Shown one piece after another: positions 23,683-29,924 of a stretch of 29,924 nt of DNA. Numbering within the stretch: the first letter of the stretch is position 1; every line of letters starts with the position of its first letter. This DNA comes from JBPCRW01 sp050996405 (GTDB lineage Bacteria; Acidobacteriota; Blastocatellia; Pyrinomonadales; Pyrinomonadaceae): assembly GCA_050996405.1 (NCBI GenBank), contig JBPCRW010000084.1, positions 1 through 29,924 on the forward strand, in the 5' to 3' direction. Position numbers and translations under genes: made by a program. A model generated the notes under the pieces. The model had not been told where the DNA came from. It searched no databases and worked only from the letters and a program-made list of their open reading frames with translations.

Positions 23683-24471
23683 CTAATTTTGCTCGGCGAA
23701 AACCAGACTTTTAATTTCGTCAATCTTTTCAATTGCGGCAGTTTCGCCCGCTTTGATAAATTCGTCCATTTTAGAAATTTCGTCCGGTCGCAGATGAGAG
23801 ATTTGCGGAACGATGACGACATCGGCGCGGTAGTGATGCGCTTTGGAGGCGGCGCGCAGAAGCATCATCGCCGATTGAAAAAATATGCCGAGCAGCGTCG
23901 AAGGACTTTTCCAATAGCTCGCGCCGGAAGCCAGCACGTCAACCGCGATGACAATTTCCGCGCCTAAGTTTCTGACGGCTTTGGTCGGAACGTTTGAAAC
24001 TACGCCGCCGTCAATCAATTTTCTGTTTTCAATTTCAACCGGAACAAAAACGCCCGGAATCGCGCAGCTTGCCCGAACCGCCGCTATCAAATCACCCGTA
24101 TCGCGCAAAATAATTTCTTCGCCCGTTTCCAAATCGCAGGCGACCGCCGCAAACGGAATCGGTAAATCTTCAAATTTATCAACGGGAAAATTTTCGCGCA
24201 AAAACGCGCCCATCGAAGCGTTTGATAAAATTCCCTTTGCCGAGTAGGAAAAACCCATCATCCGAAACCAGCTTATTTTTCTACCGATTTCGATAATTTT
24301 GTCAACGCTTAAACCGCTCGCGTATGCCGCGCCCACAATCGAACCGGCACTCGTTCCGGCAATGCAGTCAATCGGAATTTTGTGTTCGACTAAAACTTTT
24401 AACACGCCTAAATGCGCGAACCCGCGCGCCGCGCCGCCCGATAAAGCCAAGCCGATTTTTTTTCGCGCCAT
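23683..24471 (-). CDS. Patatin-like phospholipase
   Basis: A 262-residue patatin-domain acyl hydrolase, similar in plan to the RssA/YchK-type proteins. The oxyanion-hole motif is GGAARG (12-17), the nucleophile Ser41 sits in GTSAGS, and Asp154 in DGGVVSNVP completes the Ser-Asp dyad. It has no signal peptide, so it is probably cytoplasmic or membrane-associated and acts on phospholipid or other esters. The frame opens at 24489, but the ATG at 24471 gives the usual MARKKIGLALSGG start. A palindromic repeat lies just upstream. It is in the same direction as the restriction-modification pair, but a functional link is unlikely. Confidence 0.9.
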   Translation of the reverse strand: MARKKIGLALSGGAARGFAHLGVLKVLVEHKIPIDCIAGTSAGSIVGAAYASGLSVDKIIEIGRKISWFRMMGFSYSAKGILSNASMGAFLRENFPVDKFEDLPIPFAAVACDLETGEEIILRDTGDLIAAVRASCAIPGVFVPVEIENRKLIDGGVVSNVPTKAVRNLGAEIVIAVDVLASGASYWKSPSTLLGIFFQSAMMLLRAASKAHHYRADVVIVPQISHLRPDEISKMDEFIKAGETAAIEKIDEIKSLVFAEQN

Positions 24472-24488
24472 ACAAAAATACAATAGCA

Positions 24489-24574
24489 CACGGATAAATG
24501 CGGATTAAGCAGATTTTAGCGGATTTTTTAGAAAATTAATCCGCTAAAATCTGTAAAATCTGTGTTCATCCGCG
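24489..24574. repeat. Long intergenic inverted repeat (ATCCGCG family)
   Basis: Arms 24489-24525 and 24538-24574 are 37 bases each; the inner 16 bases are identical and outer mismatches are scattered. It contains AGATTTTAGCGGATT and ends in ATCCGCG. It lies in the divergent gap between the patatin and protease genes, so it is not a terminator. A related element is at 28744-28816. Confidence 0.8.
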
Positions 24575-24637
24575 TCCTATTTTAATTTTAGTGAAATTGA
24601 TTTTAACTTTCCTTTGTGAAAAACTGGAAACTCGAAA

Positions 24638-26011
24638 ATGACTCCGCAAGAATCTCTGCAACTGCAACGCCCGACGACAAATGCCGACATCGCGGCGGGC
24701 GAAAACGCCTGTCCGGTTTGCTCGCGCGAAGCAAAAGATGAATATGTTCCGCTCGTCGCGCTGCCCGAAGATTTACAAAATATGATTCGCGCCAACGCGC
24801 CCGGCACGCTCGAATTTCAAGCTGTCTGCGCTCGCTGCGTTCGTCTATTTGAACGCGCCAAAGAACATATTTTGAGCGATGCCGCTTTGCAGAAAGACGG
24901 CTCGCGTGTTTTGTCCACGCCTCTGCGACTCGATGCCGACGAGCGTTTTACGGGCAAAAATGTGACGATTGCTTTTCTCGATTCGGGATTTTACCCGCAT
25001 ACGGATTTAACCACACCCGTCAATCGAATTTTAGCGTATCAAAATATGAACACGACCGACGGCGAAATCGCGTCATTGTTTCAGCCCGATGTCGCAAGCT
25101 GGCACGGGATGATGACTTCGGTTGTGGCGGCTGGAAACGGTGGTTTGTCAAACGGTTTTTATCGAGGCATCGCGCCGGAAGCCAATGTCGTTTTAGTTAA
25201 ACTGGCGCGAACCGGAAGAATCACCGAACAAAATATTCTGGACGGTTTAGAGTGGATTCTGGCGCACCGCGAAAAATTCAGAATTAAAGTCGTCAATATT
25301 TCGGCGGGCGGTGATTTCGAGCAAAGTTATCTACACGATTTACTTTCGCAGACGGTCGAAGAATGCGTCAAACAAGGATTGACAATTGTCTGCGCCGTCG
25401 GCAACGCCGGACATTTGCCGAATCATCCGGTTTTTCCGCCCGCGTCCGCGCCTTCGTGCATCGCGGTCGGCGGGCTTGACGACAATAATTCAATCAATCG
25501 GGCGCGGCGCGGAATGTATCGTTCGAGTTATGGTCCGACGATTGACGGTTTGCAGAAACCCGAAATTATCGCGCCGTCAATCTGGGTTCCCGCGCCAATT
25601 TTGCCGAACACGCCGACCGCCCAACAAGCCGAACTTTTGGAAAAGCTCGACAAATCAAACGACGACGAACTGCACGAAATTATTGAGGCGAATCCGAATC
25701 TCGAACCCGAACTCGATGCCGCGCTCGACCGTCCCGCGTATATGATTCGGCAGATTATCGCGCTTAAAATTCGTCAGGAAAACGTCATCACGAGCCATTA
25801 TAAATACGTTGATGGAACAAGTTTTGCCGCGCCGATTGTCTCATCGGTTGTCGCGCAAATGCTCGAAGCCAATCCCGATTTAACGCCGCAACAGGTAAAA
25901 AGAATTTTGATTTCGACCGCCGAACGACTGCCGCATTACGAAGTTGACCGTCAAGGCTGGGGCGTGCTTGACCCGCGCAAAGCCGTCGCTCTCGCGCTCG
26001 TCAAAGGATAA
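24638..26011 (+). CDS. Zinc-ribbon S8 (subtilisin-like) serine protease
   Basis: A 457-residue S8 peptidase with a complete triad: Asp115 in FLDSGFYPH, His156 in SWHGMMTS, Ser395 in DGTSFAAP, and oxyanion Asn256 in AVGNAGHL. There is no signal peptide or propeptide; instead the N-terminal 70 residues carry CPVC (25-28) and CARC (64-67), a likely zinc-binding site. About 50 residues (320-380) between the oxyanion and serine regions form an acidic helical insert. It is therefore probably an intracellular protease with a zinc-ribbon sensor or docking domain. Its stop is two bases from the opposing TonB-like gene. Confidence 0.85.
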   Translation: MTPQESLQLQRPTTNADIAAGENACPVCSREAKDEYVPLVALPEDLQNMIRANAPGTLEFQAVCARCVRLFERAKEHILSDAALQKDGSRVLSTPLRLDADERFTGKNVTIAFLDSGFYPHTDLTTPVNRILAYQNMNTTDGEIASLFQPDVASWHGMMTSVVAAGNGGLSNGFYRGIAPEANVVLVKLARTGRITEQNILDGLEWILAHREKFRIKVVNISAGGDFEQSYLHDLLSQTVEECVKQGLTIVCAVGNAGHLPNHPVFPPASAPSCIAVGGLDDNNSINRARRGMYRSSYGPTIDGLQKPEIIAPSIWVPAPILPNTPTAQQAELLEKLDKSNDDELHEIIEANPNLEPELDAALDRPAYMIRQIIALKIRQENVITSHYKYVDGTSFAAPIVSSVVAQMLEANPDLTPQQVKRILISTAERLPHYEVDRQGWGVLDPRKAVALALVKG

Positions 26012-26013
26012 AA

Positions 26014-27021
26014 TTACTGGTTTATAAAATTATAGACCAGCACTCCGGTTGCGCTGACGGCGCGGTCGCCAATTTTGACGGGATTGAAGCGCGATTGACG
26101 GGCGGCGGCTTCGGCTGAAGAACGCAGCAGCGGATGACCTGAAATCGCTCTGGCGGAAGTTACGTTTCCCTGCTCGTCAACCGTAATCTGCACCGTCACT
26201 TGTCCCGCAGCGTTGACTGCTCGCGCACTCTGCGGATACGCCGGAGTCGTTAAACTGACGGCGCGGCTGTTCATCACGCCGACGTTGACGTTTTGCGGCG
26301 GCGCGGTCGGTGTCGGGGAAATTCGCGGCGTTGGCGAAACCGTCGGCGTGGCGGTCGGACGGCTCATTACATTTGTATTTCCTAAATTTAAATTAGAATT
26401 TTGATTCGCGTTGACGTTCGAATTAGCCGGTGTCGGCGTTGGAGTCGGCGTGCGCGTCGGTGTCGGCGTTTTCAGATTCGCGTTGATATTCACGTTGGAG
26501 TTGAAATTGACGTTTGAATTCGTATTGATGTCGAGATTGGACAGCGAATTATCGGCGTTAAAATTTGCGTTAAAATTTGCGACGTTCAGCGCGGCGTTAA
26601 AATTCGCATTTGTTTTATTCGCGCTGCCGTTGTTTGAATTTCCGCCGCGCAGCAAATACCAGACTCCGCCCAAACCCGCCAGCACGACGAACGTTCCGAG
26701 AATTGTCAGCAAAACGGTCGCGGTCGTATTCGATTTCGGCGGCTGATACGATTGCCGGTTTTTAGCGCGAACCGGTTCAAGTTTAATTTCATTCGTCGGA
26801 ATCACGATGCGTTCGGAATTTGTTTTGGATAAATCCGAATCGCGCGCGGGCAGATTGCGGCGGATAACAGTTTCCTCGCCGTCGTCTTCCGGCTCAATCG
26901 AACTCTCGCTCGGCATCGCCGTAAAACTCGGATTTTCTTCGACGAGCGGCGCGCCGTCTTTCGTGCAGAAACGAATAATTTCCTCGTCGTAACGAGTCTG
27001 GCAAACGGGACAGTATTTCAT
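26014..27021 (-). CDS. TonB-like protein with N-terminal zinc ribbon
   Basis: A 335-residue protein with four parts. An N-terminal half zinc ribbon has C4, C7 and C19 (YCPVCQTRYDEE and RFCTKDG). A charged cytoplasmic region follows, then one membrane helix at about 101-125. Next is a periplasmic linker made of Asn/Phe/Ala repeats (about 136-210) and Thr-Pro runs. The C-terminal TonB domain (256-335) has TTPAYPQSARAV, TVQITVDEQGNV and SRFNPVKIGDRAV. TonB domains contact outer-membrane receptors, but no ExbB/ExbD is nearby, so energy transduction is not shown. The low-complexity linker should span the periplasm. Confidence 0.8.
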   Translation of the reverse strand: MKYCPVCQTRYDEEIIRFCTKDGAPLVEENPSFTAMPSESSIEPEDDGEETVIRRNLPARDSDLSKTNSERIVIPTNEIKLEPVRAKNRQSYQPPKSNTTATVLLTILGTFVVLAGLGGVWYLLRGGNSNNGSANKTNANFNAALNVANFNANFNADNSLSNLDINTNSNVNFNSNVNINANLKTPTPTRTPTPTPTPANSNVNANQNSNLNLGNTNVMSRPTATPTVSPTPRISPTPTAPPQNVNVGVMNSRAVSLTTPAYPQSARAVNAAGQVTVQITVDEQGNVTSARAISGHPLLRSSAEAAARQSRFNPVKIGDRAVSATGVLVYNFINQ

Positions 27022-27247
27022 AGTTTCGGTTTTTTACGGAAGCAATTCGGTTTTGGGAAACGCTCTTTTGCCAAAACGTCTGAAACCGTATCTTACCATC
27101 ACTTTAAGGAAATCGGCTAATTTACGGCGCGAACGGCGACGGCAAAACTTTTGGCTTTTTCAGTTTTTGAAAGTATTTTTGCAAATCGCTTTTCCGCTTT
27201 CGTCTTGTTTTTTCTATGTCTCCGCGTCTCTGTGATAAATTTGTCGT

Positions 27248-28315
27248 GTGAAAAAAATTATCATTATCGGTGCTGGACTCGGCGGGCTTTCGGCGGCGTG
27301 TCGTCTGGCGAAAAGCGGTTTTGATGTGACGATTTTAGAGAAAAATGAAACCGTCGGCGGCAAGATAAATTTTGTCGAAGCGAACGGCTACAAATTCGAT
27401 ACGGGCGCGAGTCTTTTGACGATGCGGCACATTTTGGAAGACTTGTTCACATCGTGCGAAAAACGTCTCGAAGATTATCTCGAACTTGTTCCGCTCGAAC
27501 CGATTTGCCGTTATTTCTGGACGGACAAAACCGTTTTCGACGCTTCGCAAAACATCGAAAAGACCGCGCGTGAAATTGAAAAAATCTCGCCGCGGGATGT
27601 CAGAAATTTCCGCAGATATTTAGCCGATTCAAAACAAAAATACGAAATTGCCGGGCGCACGTTTCTGGCGAAAAGTCTGAATGATTTGCCGAAACTTCCG
27701 CGCCCGAAATATCTTTCCGATTTGCTGAAAATCTCGACTCTGAAAACTTTGGACAAACACAACGCCGGATATTTTAAATCGCCGAAATTGCGGCAGCTTT
27801 TCAATCGTTTTGCAACCTATAACGGTTCGTCGCCGTTTAAAACTCCGGCGACTTTCGCGCTCATTCCGTTTGTCGAATTCGGTCTAGGCGCGTGGTATGT
27901 CAAAGGCGGAATGTATGAAATTCCAAAGGCTTTGGAAAAATTAGCGCGTGAACTCGGCGTAAAAATTTTGCTCAACGCGGAAGTCGAAAAAATCATTGTC
28001 GAAAATAAAAAAGCCGTCGGCGTGAAACTCGAAACCGGCGAAAATCTTTCGTGCGATTTTGTCATTTCAAACGCCGATGCGATTGAAACTTATCGCAACC
28101 TTCTGCCGCTCGAAAATAAAAAATTCCAAACGCGCGAACCGTCGTCGAGCGGCTTTGTTTTACTGCTCGGAACAAAGAAAAAATTTCCGCTTCTGGCGCA
28201 TTACAACATCTTTTTTTCGGACGATTACAAAGCGGAATTCGACGCGATTTTCAAAGCGAAACGTCCCGCGCGGAATCCGACAATTTACGTTTGCGCGACT
28301 TCCGTCACCGTCTAA
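27248..28315 (+). pseudogene. crtI: Phytoene desaturase family gene, 3' end lost
   Basis: Begins as a CrtI-type FAD carotenoid desaturase: IIIIGAGLGGLSAACRLA, NETVGGKINF, YKFDTGASLLTM, and later VISNADAIETYRNLLP. It then reads to NPTIYVCATSVT and stops after 355 residues, where relatives continue about 130-140 residues with the D-P-x-x-A-P segment and the C-terminal flavin motif (GGGxxPG). The missing part is replaced at 28307-28310 by the reversed middle of a YitT gene. The start is a GTG at 27248, as no ATG fits. The product could not close its FAD site, so it is probably inactive, unless the junction is an assembly fault. The 226 bases upstream show only a half repeat (CTCCGCGTCTCTGTG). 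Confidence 0.75.
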
Positions 28316-28699
28316 AACCGCGCCGCCGCGCATCGCCAAACCTATCCCCGCGCCGATAAAAAATCCGCCGAAAACGGCAGTCAAAAGTTTGTCGGGCGTG
28401 ACATCTGGATATGGAATGACGATTAACGCAACTGCTAATCCGGCGATTGCGACGGCACTTTTGACGGCGAATTTCGCACCGACTTGTTTGTAGCCGAGCG
28501 CGATAAACGGCAAATTAAAAATCAGCAGCAAAACCGAAAGCGGCAGATGAAAAACTTCCGCAATCAGCATCGAAATACCCGTTACGCCGCCGTCAATAAA
28601 ACGGCTCGACAGCAAAAATCCCTTCAATCCCATTCCCGCCGACAAAATGCCGAGAATGGTTAAAATGATGTTGATAATTTCGCCGACGAACTTTTTCAT
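28160..28699 (-). pseudogene. YitT-family membrane protein, 3' end lost
   Basis: Starts as a YitT-type integral membrane protein: MKKFVGEIINIILTILGIL, then SRFIDGGVTGISMLIAEVFH and LPLSVLLLIFNLPFIALGYK, with GFFIGAGIGLAMRGGAVLDG at residues 112-131. Four or so hydrophobic segments are present. After residue 131 (about 28307) the frame only reads antisense through the crtI fragment to 28160, giving a basic tail unrelated to the family, which normally adds another 140-150 residues including its C-terminal soluble domain. It is therefore truncated at the same junction as crtI. Family members have no firmly known function. Confidence 0.75.
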
Positions 28700-28743
28700 A
28701 AATCTAATAGCTGCATAGAAAATTGAGTCGAGAAAAAGAAATA

Positions 28744-28816
28744 GGACGCGGATTTTCGCCGATTGCGGCGGATGCTCGCGGATTTTCTAGTTCATCATCT
28801 GTGTAAATCCGCGTCC
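28744..28816. repeat. Intergenic inverted repeat overlapping a gene end
   Basis: Perfect 12-base ends GGACGCGGATTT (28744-28755) and AAATCCGCGTCC (28805-28816), with further CGCGGATTTTC copies inside. It is related to 24489-24574. Its right arm forms the last codons and stop region of the carbonic-anhydrase-like gene. Confidence 0.75.
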
Positions 28817-29340
28817 CAATTTCTTCCGTTTTTCGCTTCTCGGTAAATTTGGCTTAGCTCGACATATCTTTGCCAGAATTTTTCCAAGTCTTCGGCTTCC
28901 GCGTCAGTTAATTGCCGCTTTACTTTTGCGGGACTTCCCATGACCAGCGATTTTTCGGGAATCCGCATGTTCGGTGTAACGAGCGAACCGGCGGCGACGA
29001 GCGAATTCCGCCCGACGCGAACGCCGTCTAAAACAATTGCGCCGATGCCGATTAGACATCCGGTTTCGACATAACAGCCGTGCAAAGTGACGCGATGACC
29101 GAGCGTAATTTCGTCTTCCAAAACGGTTGGATGCGTTTTCGATGAGACGTGAATAATCGAGCCGTCCTGAATGTTTGTCCGCGCGCCAATGCGTATAAAA
29201 TTCACGTCGCCGCGCAAAATCGAACCATACCAGACGCTCGAATTTTCGCCGATTTCGACATCGCCGATTATCACCGCGTTTTCGGCAACGAACGCCGTTT
29301 GGTGAATTTTCGGCTTTTTACCCTGAAAGTTTTTTATCAT
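28795..29340 (-). CDS. Gamma carbonic anhydrase-like protein
   Basis: A 181-residue left-handed beta-helix protein with hexapeptide repeats (IIGDVEIGENSSVWYGSILR, then CLIGIGAIVLDGVRVG). The three zinc histidines of the gamma class are in place: His64, His82 and His87 (IIHVSS, LGHRVTLHG). Members hydrate CO2 or act as uncharacterised YrdA/PaaY-type trimers. A C-terminal helix (residues 145-170) follows. The last eight residues, WDADLHR and neighbours, are encoded by an intergenic repeat, so the C-terminus has been replaced or extended by it. Start ATG at 29340. Confidence 0.88.
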   Translation of the reverse strand: MIKNFQGKKPKIHQTAFVAENAVIIGDVEIGENSSVWYGSILRGDVNFIRIGARTNIQDGSIIHVSSKTHPTVLEDEITLGHRVTLHGCYVETGCLIGIGAIVLDGVRVGRNSLVAAGSLVTPNMRIPEKSLVMGSPAKVKRQLTDAEAEDLEKFWQRYVELSQIYREAKNGRNWDADLHR

Positions 29341-29458
29341 AAATTTTCTCGAACAATGTTAGAAAGATATAGAATAAAGCGCAAGATTTTGTTTTTCGTC
29401 GGCGTTCGTGGCAAACTCGAAACAACAAAATTATTTTACCGTTTCTAATGGAGTAACA

Positions 29459-29924
29459 ATGCCGAAAAAGCCGAAGATTTTAGCTTTCGCCGGAAGTTTG
29501 CGCGAAAAATCATACAACAAACGGGTTTTAAAAATCGCCGTCGAAGGCGCGAAAAAAGCGGGCGCGGAAGTCACATACGTTGATTTAAAAGATTATCCGA
29601 TGCCGATTTACAACGCCGATTTGCAGGAAACTCAAGGCTTTCCGCCGATTGCGACAGCGTTTCAAAAACTTCTGCTCGAACACGACGGTCTGCTGATTGC
29701 TTCGCCGGAATACAACGGCTCGATTCCCAGCCCGCTGAAAAACGTCATTGACTGGACTTCGCGCGCCAACGGCGATTTAAAAGTCGCAGATTGTTTTAAG
29801 GGAAAAGTGGCGGCGATTACGACAGCTTCGCCCGGTTCATTCGGCGGCATTCGCTGTCTGGCTCATTTGCGCGACGTGCTGACGATTCTGCTCGTCAATA
29901 CCTTGCCGTCGGAAATTGCGGTCG
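29459..29924 (+). CDS. NADPH-dependent FMN reductase (partial)
   Basis: The frame stays open to the window end (155 complete codons), so the C-terminus is missing. It reads ILAFAGSLREKSYNKRVLK, the FMN phosphate-binding start of the flavodoxin-like NADPH:FMN reductase family (ArsH/ChrR/YieF-like), then LLIASPEYNGSIPSPLKNVI, the isoalloxazine-binding segment, and ITTASPGSFGG. It reduces FMN, quinones or metal ions with NADPH in the cytoplasm. The ATG at 29459 has a GGAG element 7-10 bases upstream. It is divergent from the carbonic-anhydrase-like gene. Confidence 0.88.
   Translation, partial: MPKKPKILAFAGSLREKSYNKRVLKIAVEGAKKAGAEVTYVDLKDYPMPIYNADLQETQGFPPIATAFQKLLLEHDGLLIASPEYNGSIPSPLKNVIDWTSRANGDLKVADCFKGKVAAITTASPGSFGGIRCLAHLRDVLTILLVNTLPSEIAV

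Noticed and set aside
23683..24471. Patatin-like gene as part of the defence island (CapV-like effector)
   Set aside because: No cyclic-nucleotide synthase (CD-NTase) is adjacent, and the protein looks like an ordinary RssA-type patatin with its own upstream region.
26017..26040. Hairpin CTGGTTTATA / TATAGACCAG as a terminator of the protease gene
   Set aside because: It lies inside the end of the opposing TonB-like gene, has one G-U pair in place of a full match and no T tract, so it cannot be supported as a terminator.
27022..27247. Possible small gene between the TonB-like gene and crtI
   Set aside because: The only frame (27053-27235) is basic and hydrophobic at its end but has no ribosome-binding site or motif; only a half repeat near 27218-27237 was recognised.
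1341..28816. CRISPR array among the repeats
   Set aside because: The repeats are single inverted elements scattered far apart, with no regular direct repeats and spacers, and no cas gene is present.

Overview
The window is a gene-dense bacterial chromosome segment of moderate GC. The mix of genes suggests an Acidobacteriota-type organism, possibly class Blastocatellia: a zinc-ribbon/Asn-rich/TonB protein, a MoxR-VWA pair, split heptose kinase and adenylyltransferase genes (Gram-negative LPS), carotenoid-type desaturases, and intergenic palindromes of the ACCACAGAG / ATCCGCG type. This assignment is an inference from style, not a database result.

Layout. 1-3.3 kb: thiolase and acyl-CoA dehydrogenase (beta-oxidation). 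3.3-4.1 kb: a secreted protein of unknown function on the minus strand. 4.3-9.7 kb: a MoxR-type AAA ATPase and its VWA partner, separated by three opposing paralogous glycine-zipper genes. A VapBC-like toxin-antitoxin pair follows, and after it lies a decayed scrap of a VWA 3' end. 9.8-13.4 kb: DinB-like protein, NurA nuclease, zinc-ribbon membrane protein, probable HAS-barrel protein and a secreted protein. 13.5-16.4 kb (minus): rsmE, a hypothetical gene, rfaE2 and rfaE1.

16.5-23.6 kb (minus) is the most notable part. It holds an FAD-dependent oxidoreductase with a one-base frameshift, a 1169-residue SF1 helicase fused to a C-terminal phospholipase-D nuclease domain (the architecture of the type II Mokosh anti-phage system), a 37-codon scrap of the oxidoreductase 5' end still carrying its ribosome-binding site, and a type II restriction-modification pair. 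The helicase-PLD gene therefore sits between two copies of the oxidoreductase start, as expected for insertion with a long target duplication. The toxin-antitoxin pair next to the VWA gene shows a similar arrangement with a 3' end.

23.7-29.9 kb: patatin-like phospholipase, a zinc-ribbon subtilisin-like protease, the TonB-like protein, a phytoene-desaturase gene and a YitT-family gene that run into each other and both lose their 3' ends at one junction, a gamma carbonic anhydrase-like protein, and the start of an FMN reductase cut by the window end.

No rRNA, tRNA, CRISPR array or recognisable transposase was seen. No gene-free stretch exceeds 300 bases; the longest (6152-6442) holds a terminator and a probable promoter region.
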